DNA of 6,575 bases from Bacteroidota bacterium. Its GTDB lineage: Bacteria > Bacteroidota > Bacteroidia > Cytophagales > Cyclobacteriaceae. The stretch is from the NCBI GenBank assembly GCA_003242315.1, contig QGUY01000223.1, forward strand, positions 1-6,575. The letters are read 5' to 3'. Shown piece by piece: positions 1 through 5,605 of this stretch. The translations under genes were made by a program, and so were the position numbers. The first letter of the stretch is position 1; every line of letters begins with the position of its first letter. Below the pieces are notes generated by a model. The model searched no databases. It had not been told where the DNA came from and saw nothing but the letters and a program-made list of their open reading frames with translations.

Positions 1-171
1 CAATTTTTTTAAAAGACAATTTTCATCCACAATCCACAACTTCTCAAAGCCCCTATTGCCATATACAACGGCCGGGCCATCCTCTGCCAGAAGCCGACCG
101 ATGTACTCAAACTCGAAACGGCCCCGAGAGCGGAGCATAAGGTGCTCCCGCACTTGAGAAAGTGGGAGTAG
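1..171 (+). pseudogene. C-terminal fragment of ArsC/Spx-like (thioredoxin-fold) protein, apparently frameshifted
   Basis: Frame 1 is open from base 13 to the TAG at 169-171 (52 codons). It encodes a segment with IHNPQLLKAPIAIYNGRAIL followed by CQKPTDVLKLE. This resembles the end of the ArsC/Spx-like glutaredoxin-fold family: an 'NPxLLKxPI' turn, a 'NGRAILC' strand and a 'PTDVLKL' helix. The last ~17 residues look like a C-terminal tail. An in-frame TAA at 10-12 blocks this frame immediately upstream. Frame 3 reads IFLK across bases 3-14, which would join well to 'TIFIHNPQLL' if one base of the T7A4 run (4-14) were extra. This is therefore either a decayed gene, a sequencing indel, or a fragment whose N-terminus lies outside the window. 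The CxxC active-site region cannot be seen. Family assignment is from memory of the motif and only moderately sure. Confidence 0.45.
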
Positions 172-198
172 GCCCGCCTTCGGCAGGCTTGGCATTTT
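172..198 (+). terminator. Possible terminator hairpin after the ArsC-like fragment
   Basis: GCCCGCC at 172-178 and GGCAGGC at 182-188 form a stem with a 3-nt TTC loop and one C-A mismatch. TTGGCATTTTT follows. It starts directly after the stop codon at 171, the right place for a terminator, but the T run is interrupted and 7 bases away from the stem. Confidence 0.35.
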
Positions 199-228
199 TA
201 ACCGCAGAGCCGCAGAGGCGGAGAGTTT
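199..228 (+). repeat. Degenerate CGCAGAG-type intergenic repeat, copy 1
   Basis: TTAACCGCAGAGCCGCAGAG followed by GCGGAGAGTTTT is a quasi-tandem of CGCAGAG units. A related element lies at 2450-2487 (CCACAGAGGC...ACGCAGAGAA). Similar 'ACCGCAGAGGCGCAGAG' sequences are, from my knowledge, scattered between genes in many environmental genomes, including Cytophagales. Their function is unknown. Confidence 0.5.
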
Positions 229-337
229 TGTCTGTCAAGATAGGAAAGATAGGAGCACTGGCATCCAAGATCTTACCCCAGACTCTTATAGGCCGCTGAG
301 GCGGGTCACCGCAAGCGTCGACGGTAGTTTACCCCAG

Positions 338-367
338 GTAACTGCGTGTTATCCGGTTCACAGTTAC
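338..367 (+). repeat. Inverted repeat GTAACTG...CAGTTAC
   Basis: A perfect 7-bp stem, GTAACTG at 338-344 and CAGTTAC at 361-367, with a 16-base loop. No T tract follows, so it is not a clear terminator. It could be an RNA structure or a protein-binding site about 110 bases before hbd. Confidence 0.35.
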
Positions 368-382
368 GTGACAGGTAGCGCA

Positions 383-447
383 ACTTCAACACTCCAACAC
401 TTAGTCCAACGTAAACACGTAAGCACCTAAACACGTAAACACGTTTC
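383..447 (+). repeat. Phased ACGTAAAC octamer tandem array
   Basis: Successive units read ACTTCAAC (383), ACTCCAAC (391), an irregular ACTTAGTCCA (399), then four in exact 8-base phase: ACGTAAAC (409), ACGTAAGC (417), ACCTAAAC (425), ACGTAAAC (433), and a final ACGTTTC (441). The array ends immediately before the -7-like element of the downstream gene. It is a degenerate short tandem repeat, not a CRISPR array, because there are no spacers. Confidence 0.6.
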
Positions 448-450
448 GTT

Positions 451-458
451 TATCTTTA
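451..458 (+). promoter_or_regulatory. Weak Bacteroidota -7 element for hbd
   Basis: TATCTTTA matches TAnnTTTG in all but the last base and lies 20 bases before the ATG at 478. No TTTG-like -33 element is visible at the expected distance, where the octamer array lies instead. Confidence 0.3.
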
Positions 459-477
459 CCCCACAAACGCAACACCT

Positions 478-1383
478 ATGAGTCAGGTAAAGAAAGTCGC
501 CGTGGTGGGATCCGGAACGATGGGCAACGGGATAGCCCACGTCTTTGCTCAGCATGATTTTGCTGTTTCACTTATTGACACTTCTGCGGACGCGCTGAAG
601 AAAGGACTTGCCACAATTGAGAAGAACCTGGAACGGCAAATAAAGAAAGGCGTGCTTCAGGAAAGCGACAAACAACGAACACTTGCCAACATAAGAACCT
701 TTTCTGTCATTGCCGATGGCGTGAAGGAGGCAGACCTCGTTGTCGAGGCCGCTACGGAAAATACGGATATCAAATTCAGCATTTTCCGCGAGCTCGATCT
801 GCACGCACCACCGACAGCCATACTGGCTACTAACACATCGTCCATTTCCATTACCCGCATCGCGAACGCCACCAAACGTCCCGAGCAGGTCATTGGGATG
901 CACTTCATGAACCCTGTGCCCGTAATGGAACTGGTAGAAGTAATACGCGGCTACCGAACAGGACAGGCAACGATAGACACTGTCCTCTCCTGCTGTCGCG
1001 CAATTGCCAAGACACCTGTAGAGGTTAACGACTATCCCGGCTTCGTAGCCAACCGCATTCTCATGCCAATGATCAACGAAGCAATCTACAGTCTGTACGA
1101 AGGCGTTGCAGGTGTGGAAGAGATCGATACCGTAATGAAGCTTGGAATGTCGCACCCGATGGGACCGCTCCATCTGGCCGACTTTATCGGACTTGATGTA
1201 TGCCTCGCTATACTGCGCGTGTTGCACGACGGCTTTGGCAACCCTAAGTACGCACCATGTCCTCTACTCATCAATATGGTTGAAGCAGGACATCTTGGTG
1301 TTAAGGCCGGTGTGGGCTTCTACGAGTACACGCCAGGCAGCAAGGAAAAAATTGTAGCTGCCCGTTTTTCCAATAGGCAGTAG
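478..1383 (+). CDS. hbd: 3-hydroxybutyryl-CoA dehydrogenase
   Basis: Cytosolic NAD(P)-dependent enzyme interconverting acetoacetyl-CoA and 3-hydroxybutyryl-CoA. It acts in butanoate metabolism, short-chain beta-oxidation or aromatic-acid breakdown. The 301 residues are slightly above the usual ~285 for this stand-alone family. Residues 5-190 form the Rossmann domain. The nucleotide-binding loop is GSGTMGNGIA (11-20), with Asp34 at the end of strand 2 suggesting NAD preference. NTSS (119-122) leads to the catalytic dyad His142 (in GMHFMNPVPVMELVEV) and Glu154. Asn192 lies in PGFVANRI. The C-terminal helical dimerisation domain includes GMSHPMGPLHLADFIGLD (223-240) and ends with the hallmark KAGVGFYEY. 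The ATG at 478 fits the family N-terminus and follows a leader without a Shine-Dalgarno sequence. The last two residues and the stop codon come from an inverted repeat (1374-1386). No pathway partner is adjacent, so the exact route is not set by context. Confidence 0.95.
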   Translation: MSQVKKVAVVGSGTMGNGIAHVFAQHDFAVSLIDTSADALKKGLATIEKNLERQIKKGVLQESDKQRTLANIRTFSVIADGVKEADLVVEAATENTDIKFSIFRELDLHAPPTAILATNTSSISITRIANATKRPEQVIGMHFMNPVPVMELVEVIRGYRTGQATIDTVLSCCRAIAKTPVEVNDYPGFVANRILMPMINEAIYSLYEGVAGVEEIDTVMKLGMSHPMGPLHLADFIGLDVCLAILRVLHDGFGNPKYAPCPLLINMVEAGHLGVKAGVGFYEYTPGSKEKIVAARFSNRQ

Positions 1384-1428
1384 GCAATGGTCATCTGGCA
1401 ATACAGTAGACGCACTGCCTACTGCCTA
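1374..1428. terminator. Inverted repeat / bidirectional terminator between hbd and mscL
   Basis: TAGGCAGTAGGCA (1374-1386) is the exact reverse complement of TGCCTACTGCCTA (1416-1428), with a 29-base loop. It fills the gap between two convergent genes and could stop transcription from both sides, although there is no strong T tract. Each arm is itself a tandem of TAGGCAG, which looks like a dispersed repeat present in both orientations. Confidence 0.5.
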
Positions 1429-1434
1429 CTTCCA

Positions 1435-1824
1435 TCAGCCCTTCTTTAACAGATCCCTTATTTCCGTCAACAACTGCACTTCAGCTGGCGGTGGCGGAGG
1501 AGGCGCTGCTTGTTCCTTACGTTTCAGTGTGTTCATGGCCTTCACAACAAGAAAGATTGCGGCGGCTACAATCAGGAAGTCTACGATCGTCTGGATAAAG
1601 AGACCATAGTTCAGTGTTACTGCTGGTGTGTCGCCCACTGCCTCCTTCAATAAAACCTTGTACTCGGTGAAATCCATGCCGCCCAGGAGCAGACCGATTG
1701 GCGGCATCAGGATGTCGTTCACGAACGAGGTGACGATCTTACCGAAGGCGGCGCCGATGACGATACCAACGGCCAGATCCACCACATTGCCTCGCATGGC
1801 AAATTCCTTAAATTCTTTCCACAT
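1435..1824 (-). CDS. mscL: Large-conductance mechanosensitive channel MscL
   Basis: Homopentameric inner-membrane channel that opens under membrane tension to release solutes after osmotic downshock. From the ATG at 1824 the product is 129 residues, close to the family's usual length. It begins MWKEFKEFAMRGNVVDLAVG, the canonical amphipathic N-helix and first transmembrane helix (about 13-44) with the Gly/Ala-rich gate region (GIVIGAAFG, 20-28). A periplasmic loop spans about 46-71. TM2 is about 73-96 (LFIQTIVDFLIVAAAIFLVV), followed by the cytoplasmic KRKE cluster. A six-proline run (108-113) links to the C-terminal bundle helix LLTEIRDLLKK. The frame remains open upstream: an ATG at 1860 would add 12 residues, and one at 1926 would give 163 residues. 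I prefer 1824 because homologues begin there. No clear -7 element was found for this strand. It is convergent with hbd and divergent from the response regulator. Confidence 0.95.
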   Translation of the reverse strand: MWKEFKEFAMRGNVVDLAVGIVIGAAFGKIVTSFVNDILMPPIGLLLGGMDFTEYKVLLKEAVGDTPAVTLNYGLFIQTIVDFLIVAAAIFLVVKAMNTLKRKEQAAPPPPPPAEVQLLTEIRDLLKKG

Positions 1825-1982
1825 AGGGTTGATGTTTGGTTTTACTCTAAAGTAAGCCATATCGCATTGAGAAACAATGTTTAACAAAGTGTCGATAATT
1901 GTCCACAGCCTCGACCGGGCGCACATATCTTATCATTCATCGAAAAAAAACGCAAACCCTTAGAACACGGATTTTTTTGGAC

Positions 1983-1990
1983 TATTTTTA
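1983..1990 (+). promoter_or_regulatory. Weak -7-like element for the response regulator
   Basis: TATTTTTA fits TAnnTTTG except for the final base and lies 18 bases before the ATG at 2009. No -33 element is evident, and the A/T-rich setting makes chance matches likely. Confidence 0.25.
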
Positions 1991-2008
1991 AGGAAAGACA
2001 AAAGTGCT

Positions 2009-2437
2009 ATGACATCCTCGCAGCCCACTATCGCTTTGGTTGACGATGACAAGATTTTTCAACTCATCGCTTCACGAACCATTCGCGCCGGAAACTTCCA
2101 GGGAAGAATCCTCACTTTCAACAACGGAGCAGAAGCGATTGTTTATCTCGAACAAAATGCTGACAACCCGGACGAAATCCCTGATGTTATCTTTCTCGAC
2201 ATCAACATGCCCATCGTCGATGGCTGGGCTTTCCTCGAAGAATACATTCAACTGAAACCTCAACTCAAGAAACCTTCACGGATCTACATGGTTAGCTCAT
2301 CCGTTGACAACCGCGACATATCACGCGCTCAATCCTTTGAAGACATCCGTGAATACATTTGCAAACCTGTCACTAAGGAAAAGTTTTCGGAAATCCTGGC
2401 TGTTTACGAAGAGGAGATCGACGACAGCAGGCCGTGA
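2009..2437 (+). CDS. Stand-alone receiver-domain response regulator
   Basis: A CheY-like phosphoacceptor protein of 142 residues with no output domain. It probably acts by protein-protein contact or as a phosphorelay intermediate in the cytosol. Conserved features are the acidic cluster Asp12-Asp14 (IALVDDDKIF), the phosphorylated Asp64 (VIFLDINMPIVDGW), the switch Ser96/Ser97 (YMVSSSVD) and Lys119 followed by Pro (CKP). The IFLDINMPIVDGWAFLEE pattern is typical of Bacteroidota single-domain regulators. The length is slightly above CheY (~129 residues) because of a loop at about 50-58 and an acidic tail EEEIDDSRP. No histidine kinase lies in the window, so its partner is unknown. It is a single-gene unit, divergent from mscL and convergent with the DUF3108 gene. 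Confidence 0.9.
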   Translation: MTSSQPTIALVDDDKIFQLIASRTIRAGNFQGRILTFNNGAEAIVYLEQNADNPDEIPDVIFLDINMPIVDGWAFLEEYIQLKPQLKKPSRIYMVSSSVDNRDISRAQSFEDIREYICKPVTKEKFSEILAVYEEEIDDSRP

Positions 2438-2449
2438 GATTTTTTCTTC

Positions 2450-2487
2450 ACCACAGAGGCACTGAGGACACCGAGTTACGCAGAGAA
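2450..2487 (+). repeat. Degenerate CGCAGAG-type intergenic repeat, copy 2
   Basis: ACCACAGAGGCACTGAGGAC followed by ACCGAGTTACGCAGAGAA is built of xxCAGAG/xxTGAGG units and is related to the element at 199-228. It nearly fills the 53-base gap between the convergent stop codons at 2437 and 2491. Confidence 0.5.
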
Positions 2488-2490
2488 CCC

Positions 2491-3315
2491 TTATTCGACT
2501 AACGCGACAGGATTTCTCAACCCTGAGTAAGATGTCAGCTCAACGCCAGCGCTTCCAATAAACATCTCTGCATTGATCTTAAGGGGTATGCGGTTGCGAT
2601 CGTCGGAGAACCAAGCGGTCACAGAGTTTTCACCGTCAAAGACCTTGTTTTTGGGCATCACCGGCACGATCTTGATCGCCCTGAATTTTCCGGCTTTGGT
2701 CTTGACAACGTCTTTACCCTTGTAGATGACGGGCAAGCTATAAAACGTATCTTCGAAAAATCCCTTGATCATAAGCGTGTCACCGGGCCGGGTCTTCGAC
2801 AGGTCCATCGTACGCAGGTACAGGAACCCTCCGATCATGTCGCGCACATTGCGCGGCGCATCGTAATATTTCGGCTCCTTCATCTGGCCGGTCTTATTGT
2901 CGAGCACCTTGACCTCAATCTTCTGATTCTCATGGTCGAAGTTGGTCCACTCATCCTTTTTGTACCGGCCTTCCCGGATGCGACGGATAAACTGGTGCGG
3001 CACCAGCGCCGCGGTATCGATATAGGCACCCCAATAGTCGTCCACGTCTGCTACCCAGTCAACCACCCCTACTGTCCTGCCATGAACATCAACCTTGTAA
3101 CACTTGCGTCCATTCATCTCGAAATATTCAGGGTGGATCTGGGTTGAGCCCCTTCCCACCGTGAACATGCCGTAGGTCATTTTGAAATTTAGTACCTCTC
3201 CGCGGGTAAAGCTATTGTTGGGAACGCGCTGATAGACGTCGTTGCGGGTGGAGTCGAAGGCCGACGCCGTTAGGATCAGTATAATACCGGGTAAAAATCG
3301 TCTCATGTAGTGCAT
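2491..3315 (-). CDS. Exported DUF3108 family protein
   Basis: Function is unknown; the DUF3108 family is predicted to be periplasmic. From the ATG at 3315 the product is 274 residues. It has a signal peptide: n-region MHYMRR, hydrophobic FLPGIILILTA, and a likely signal-peptidase I site after ASA (residue 19). The mature part is a beta-rich fold with family-type stretches GEVLNFKMTYGMFTVGRG, GFLYLRTMDLSKTRPGDT, AGKFRAIKIVPVMP and TAWFSDDRNRIPLKINAEM. The frame can be read further upstream from a TTG at 3366. That TTG lies inside the -7 promoter element (3364-3371), so it cannot be the start. A GGAG at 3323-3326 sits 7 bases before the ATG at 3315 and 4 before the one at 3318. Either ATG is possible, and 3306 would also leave a signal peptide. 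It is a monocistronic unit downstream of dapD with its own promoter. Confidence 0.85.
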   Translation of the reverse strand: MHYMRRFLPGIILILTASAFDSTRNDVYQRVPNNSFTRGEVLNFKMTYGMFTVGRGSTQIHPEYFEMNGRKCYKVDVHGRTVGVVDWVADVDDYWGAYIDTAALVPHQFIRRIREGRYKKDEWTNFDHENQKIEVKVLDNKTGQMKEPKYYDAPRNVRDMIGGFLYLRTMDLSKTRPGDTLMIKGFFEDTFYSLPVIYKGKDVVKTKAGKFRAIKIVPVMPKNKVFDGENSVTAWFSDDRNRIPLKINAEMFIGSAGVELTSYSGLRNPVALVE

Positions 3316-3321
3316 CATTTT

Positions 3322-3343
3322 ACTCCGTACGGACGCGCGGAGT
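3322..3343 (-). promoter_or_regulatory. 5' leader hairpin covering the GGAG of the DUF3108 gene
   Basis: On the minus strand ACTCCG (3343-3338) pairs perfectly with CGGAGT (3327-3322) across a 10-base loop. The second arm contains the GGAG that would serve as ribosome binding site. The element lies between the inferred transcription start (~3357) and the ATG at 3318/3315. Confidence 0.35.
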
Positions 3344-3363
3344 CCGTTTGTATATACCTTAGG

Positions 3364-3371
3364 CAAATTTA
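3364..3371 (-). promoter_or_regulatory. -7 promoter element of the DUF3108 gene
   Basis: The minus strand reads TAAATTTG, an exact match to TAnnTTTG. It lies about 46 bases before the favoured start codon. The -33 region (~3391-3396) has no clear TTTG. This element rules out the upstream TTG as a start. Confidence 0.5.
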
Positions 3372-3500
3372 AAAAATCCTCTACCGGACTAATAACGTAT
3401 TAAGCCGTTCAAAGGTGATGCCAAACAATCCTGTTGCGATCGCCAAACACGGCGAAACCTTACAAAACTCCTTTAATTATACAGAATAACGATCTGATAA

Positions 3501-4313
3501 TCAAACTGGAACGGAATTTTCCCGTAGCGCGTCATTAAGTGAGGTTTTTTTATCGGTACTCTCCTTCCGCTTACCGATGATAAGGGCACACGAAACGCCG
3601 TATTCCCCTGCCGGGAACTTGCGCATCATTGAACCGGGAATCACCACCGCACGTTCCGGAACGTAGCCTTTGTATTCAACGGGCTTGTCGCCGGTCACGT
3701 CGATGATTTTCGAACTTGCCGTGAGCACGACGTTGGCCCCAAGTACTGCCTCCCGCCCTATGCGAACCCCTTCCACGACGATGCAACGGGAACCAATGAA
3801 AGCGTTGTCTTCGATGATCACAGGTGCCGCCTGAACAGGTTCTAGCACACCTCCGATGCCTACACCTCCGCTCAGGTGAACGTTCTTGCCGATCTGGGCA
3901 CAGCTCCCTACAGTAGCCCAGGTATCGACCATGGTACCTTCGTCCACATAGGCGCCAATGTTCACATACGAAGGCATCATAATCACACCCTTGCTCACGT
4001 ATGATCCGTAGCGCGCAATGGCATGGGGCACGACGCGTACGCCCAGTGCCTGATAGTTGCGTTTGAGAGCGATTTTATCATGAAACTCAAAAGGTCCCAC
4101 TTCAATAGTTTCCATCTGCTGGATGGGGAAATAAAGGATTACAGCCTTTTTGATCCATTCGTTTACCTTCCAGGCATCACCCGCCGGTTCGGCCACACGA
4201 ACCTGACCCTTGTCCAGTTTTTCGATGACATCGCGGATGGCATTTTGCACTTCGGCTTCCTTCAGTAACGACCTGTCTTCCCAGGCGCGCTCAATGATTT
4301 GCTGTAATTCCAT
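3501..4313 (-). CDS. dapD: 2,3,4,5-tetrahydropyridine-2,6-dicarboxylate N-succinyltransferase
   Basis: Cytosolic trimeric acyltransferase. It transfers succinyl from succinyl-CoA to tetrahydrodipicolinate in the succinylase branch of the meso-diaminopimelate/lysine pathway, supplying peptidoglycan cross-links. The product has 270 residues against 274 in E. coli. The N-terminal helical domain spans about 1-95, with RVAEP and WIKKAVILYF. The left-handed beta-helix spans about 100-235 and contains the near-invariant MPSYVNIGAYVDEGTMVDTW and GSCAQIGKNVHLSGGVGIGG stretches. Asp130 matches the catalytic Asp141 of the characterised enzyme. The position matching Glu189 is Ile178 (IGSRCIVVEG), unlike the proteobacterial SEVVEG. 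The C-terminal strand and helix end DALRENSVPV. The ATG at 4313 matches the family start. The gene stands alone and is divergent from the glycosyltransferase gene. No convincing -7 element was found on this strand. Confidence 0.96.
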   Translation of the reverse strand: MELQQIIERAWEDRSLLKEAEVQNAIRDVIEKLDKGQVRVAEPAGDAWKVNEWIKKAVILYFPIQQMETIEVGPFEFHDKIALKRNYQALGVRVVPHAIARYGSYVSKGVIMMPSYVNIGAYVDEGTMVDTWATVGSCAQIGKNVHLSGGVGIGGVLEPVQAAPVIIEDNAFIGSRCIVVEGVRIGREAVLGANVVLTASSKIIDVTGDKPVEYKGYVPERAVVIPGSMMRKFPAGEYGVSCALIIGKRKESTDKKTSLNDALRENSVPV

Positions 4314-4330
4314 TATTAGTGTTTAGTTTG
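4298..4330 (+). promoter_or_regulatory. Candidate promoter for the glycosyltransferase
   Basis: TTTG at 4298-4301 and TTAGTTTG at 4323-4330 (TAnnTTTG with one mismatch) are separated by 21 bases, compatible with Bacteroidota -33/-7 spacing. The -33 element would lie inside the dapD reading frame. Transcription would start near 4337, about 20 bases before the TTG start. Confidence 0.35.
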
Positions 4331-4356
4331 GCTTCGTTGAATACCTCCGAAAATTC

Positions 4357-5484
4357 TTGGCGCAAGTAATAAAAAAAAGGAAAATAGTCATTGCCTCGGT
4401 ACTTAAGCCTGTCGACGACACCCGAATGTTCGAAAAGATGGGCCAGACCCTTGCCGACACCGGCCGATACGAGGTTCACATCATAGGCTTTCCCGGAACT
4501 TCGCAGAAAACGTATCCTGGCATCGCTCTTCATCCTTCGCGCCCTTTTCAACGAATCAGCCTGGAGCGCATTCGTATGCCCTTTCGCATCTTTCGAATGC
4601 TTTTGACGCTTAGCCCGGACGTCATCATCGCCACCACGCATGAACTCCTGCTGGCAACCGTCGCCGTTCGCTTGTTCCGAAAAGCGAGAGTCATCTACGA
4701 TGTCCAGGAAAATTACTTCCGAAACATCCTTTACCTTCCCACCTTCCCGCTCCTGCTCCGACCGTTGCTTGCCCTATGGGTACGTGCCTGGGAAAGACTG
4801 CTAACGCTGTTCGTGAGTCGTGTTATCGTCTCGGAACAAGGGTATGTGGACGAGTTGCGTTTCATCAGACGCAAGGCAGTCGTCATACAAAACAAAGTGA
4901 AAAGATCAGCGATACGGCCACGAGTCGCGCAATCGCGCGGCGGTAAGCGGCTGCTATTCTCGGGAACGCTGGCAGAATCGACAGGTGTATTCACCGCCAT
5001 CCATATGGCGAACGAGCTGCATGAACATGACCCTTCCGTACACCTGACCATCATAGGGTATTGCGCACATGCAAACGCATTGCGGCAGATACAGGAGGCT
5101 ATTCAGGGTCGGGATTACATTACTCTCATTGGGGGCGACAAACTCGTCTCACACGATGCAATTATGGAAGCGATTGCTGAGGCTGACTTTGGTCTCATCG
5201 CCTATCCTCCCAATCCCTCCACGCGAAATACGATACCAACCAAATTGTTTGAATACCTGGGGGCCCGCCTTCCCATCCTGCTCATCAACCATCCGCCCTG
5301 GATGGAGTTTTGCGCTCCCTACTCCGCCGCCCTGGTCTTTGATCCCAGTCACATCGATCCCGCAGAAATGCTCCACCGTATGCGCAACACCGAATTTTAC
5401 ACCCGTAATCCCGGGGAAGAGGTGTTGTGGGAATCGGAAGCAGGACGGCTTGTTGCAACGGTGGATGACGCCGTCCCTGGATAG
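4357..5484 (+). CDS. GT-B fold glycosyltransferase (GT4-like)
   Basis: Probably transfers a sugar from a nucleotide donor to a surface glycan, lipid or polysaccharide; donor and acceptor cannot be told. The product has 375 residues. The N-terminal Rossmann half begins KRKIVIASVLKPVDDTRMFE and includes DVIIATTHELL (88-98) and YDVQENYFRNI (114-124), typical of Bacteroidota GT4-like enzymes. An aromatic/hydrophobic stretch at 123-155 may sit on the membrane face. The donor half includes LLFSGTLAESTGV (199-211), VHLTIIGYC (228-236), ADFGLIAYPPNPSTRNTIPT (276-295) and KLFEYLGARLPIL (296-308). Glu299 there fits the nucleotide-sugar-binding Glu of the EX7E region. No ATG precedes the domain: the frame is open only from 4327, and its only usual start codon is TTG at 4357. 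That start is assumed and the first ~7 residues are uncertain. It appears to be a single-gene unit. Confidence 0.82.
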   Translation: MAQVIKKRKIVIASVLKPVDDTRMFEKMGQTLADTGRYEVHIIGFPGTSQKTYPGIALHPSRPFQRISLERIRMPFRIFRMLLTLSPDVIIATTHELLLATVAVRLFRKARVIYDVQENYFRNILYLPTFPLLLRPLLALWVRAWERLLTLFVSRVIVSEQGYVDELRFIRRKAVVIQNKVKRSAIRPRVAQSRGGKRLLFSGTLAESTGVFTAIHMANELHEHDPSVHLTIIGYCAHANALRQIQEAIQGRDYITLIGGDKLVSHDAIMEAIAEADFGLIAYPPNPSTRNTIPTKLFEYLGARLPILLINHPPWMEFCAPYSAALVFDPSHIDPAEMLHRMRNTEFYTRNPGEEVLWESEAGRLVATVDDAVPG

Positions 5485-5575
5485 AGGTGGATCTACCCTG
5501 CATCTCAAACTGCATCTGCCTCTGCGACCGCATCTACCAGTAAATCACTGCGTTATGAAAAACATACGCCCCAAA

Positions 5576-5590
5576 ATATTTTCAAAATAT
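5576..5590. promoter_or_regulatory. AT-rich 15-bp palindrome upstream of the metalloregulator
   Basis: ATATTTTCAAAATAT is a perfect dyad centred on base 5583, 15 bases before the DtxR-type operator. It could be a second protein site or an A/T-rich upstream promoter element, but A/T richness makes chance palindromes common. Confidence 0.25.
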
Positions 5591-5605
5591 ATTGCTTAAC
5601 AATTT

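Larger units (their letters stand above)
172..477. other. 306-base gene-free region
   Basis: I see no coding frame here. It holds the hairpin at 172-188, a CGCAGAG-type repeat at 199-228, an inverted repeat at 338-367, an octamer array at 383-447 and a weak -7 element at 451-458. The stretch 230-337 shows nothing I recognise. No tRNA fold or known RNA was identified. Confidence 0.6.

Noticed and set aside
230..380. Possible structured RNA or tRNA in the left intergenic region
   Set aside because: Apart from the 7-bp inverted repeat there is no cloverleaf, no TTCGA-type T-loop in place and no known RNA motif that I can recognise.
383..447. Short repeated units that might suggest CRISPR
   Set aside because: The units are contiguous 8-mers with no spacers and no cas genes nearby, so this is a simple tandem repeat.
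568..1227. 219-codon minus-strand frame opposite hbd
   Set aside because: It is fully opposite a strongly conserved enzyme gene. The translation is rich in Cys/His/Tyr with no family features, as expected of an antisense shadow.
3440..3455. Hairpin TCGCC-AAACAC-GGCGA after dapD
   Set aside because: The stem is only 5 bp and neither strand has a T tract after it, so I did not call a terminator.
4330..4365. Promoter for dapD on the minus strand
   Set aside because: A TTG lies about 19 bases before TATTCAAC, but that sequence does not match TAnnTTTG beyond TA, so no promoter was called.
4291..4641. 116-codon minus-strand frame upstream of dapD
   Set aside because: It is antisense to the conserved N-terminal half of the glycosyltransferase and overlaps the dapD start in another frame. 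No domain is seen.
5069..5599. 176-codon plus-strand frame overlapping the glycosyltransferase
   Set aside because: It lies in another frame of a well-supported glycosyltransferase and its translation has no recognisable domain. The length reflects base composition, though its last part runs past the real stop codon.
5555..5599. 14-codon frame MKNIRPKIFSKYIA before the metalloregulator
   Set aside because: It lies upstream of the inferred transcription start near 5640 and spans the A/T-rich palindrome. No metal-binding or leader-peptide features are visible.
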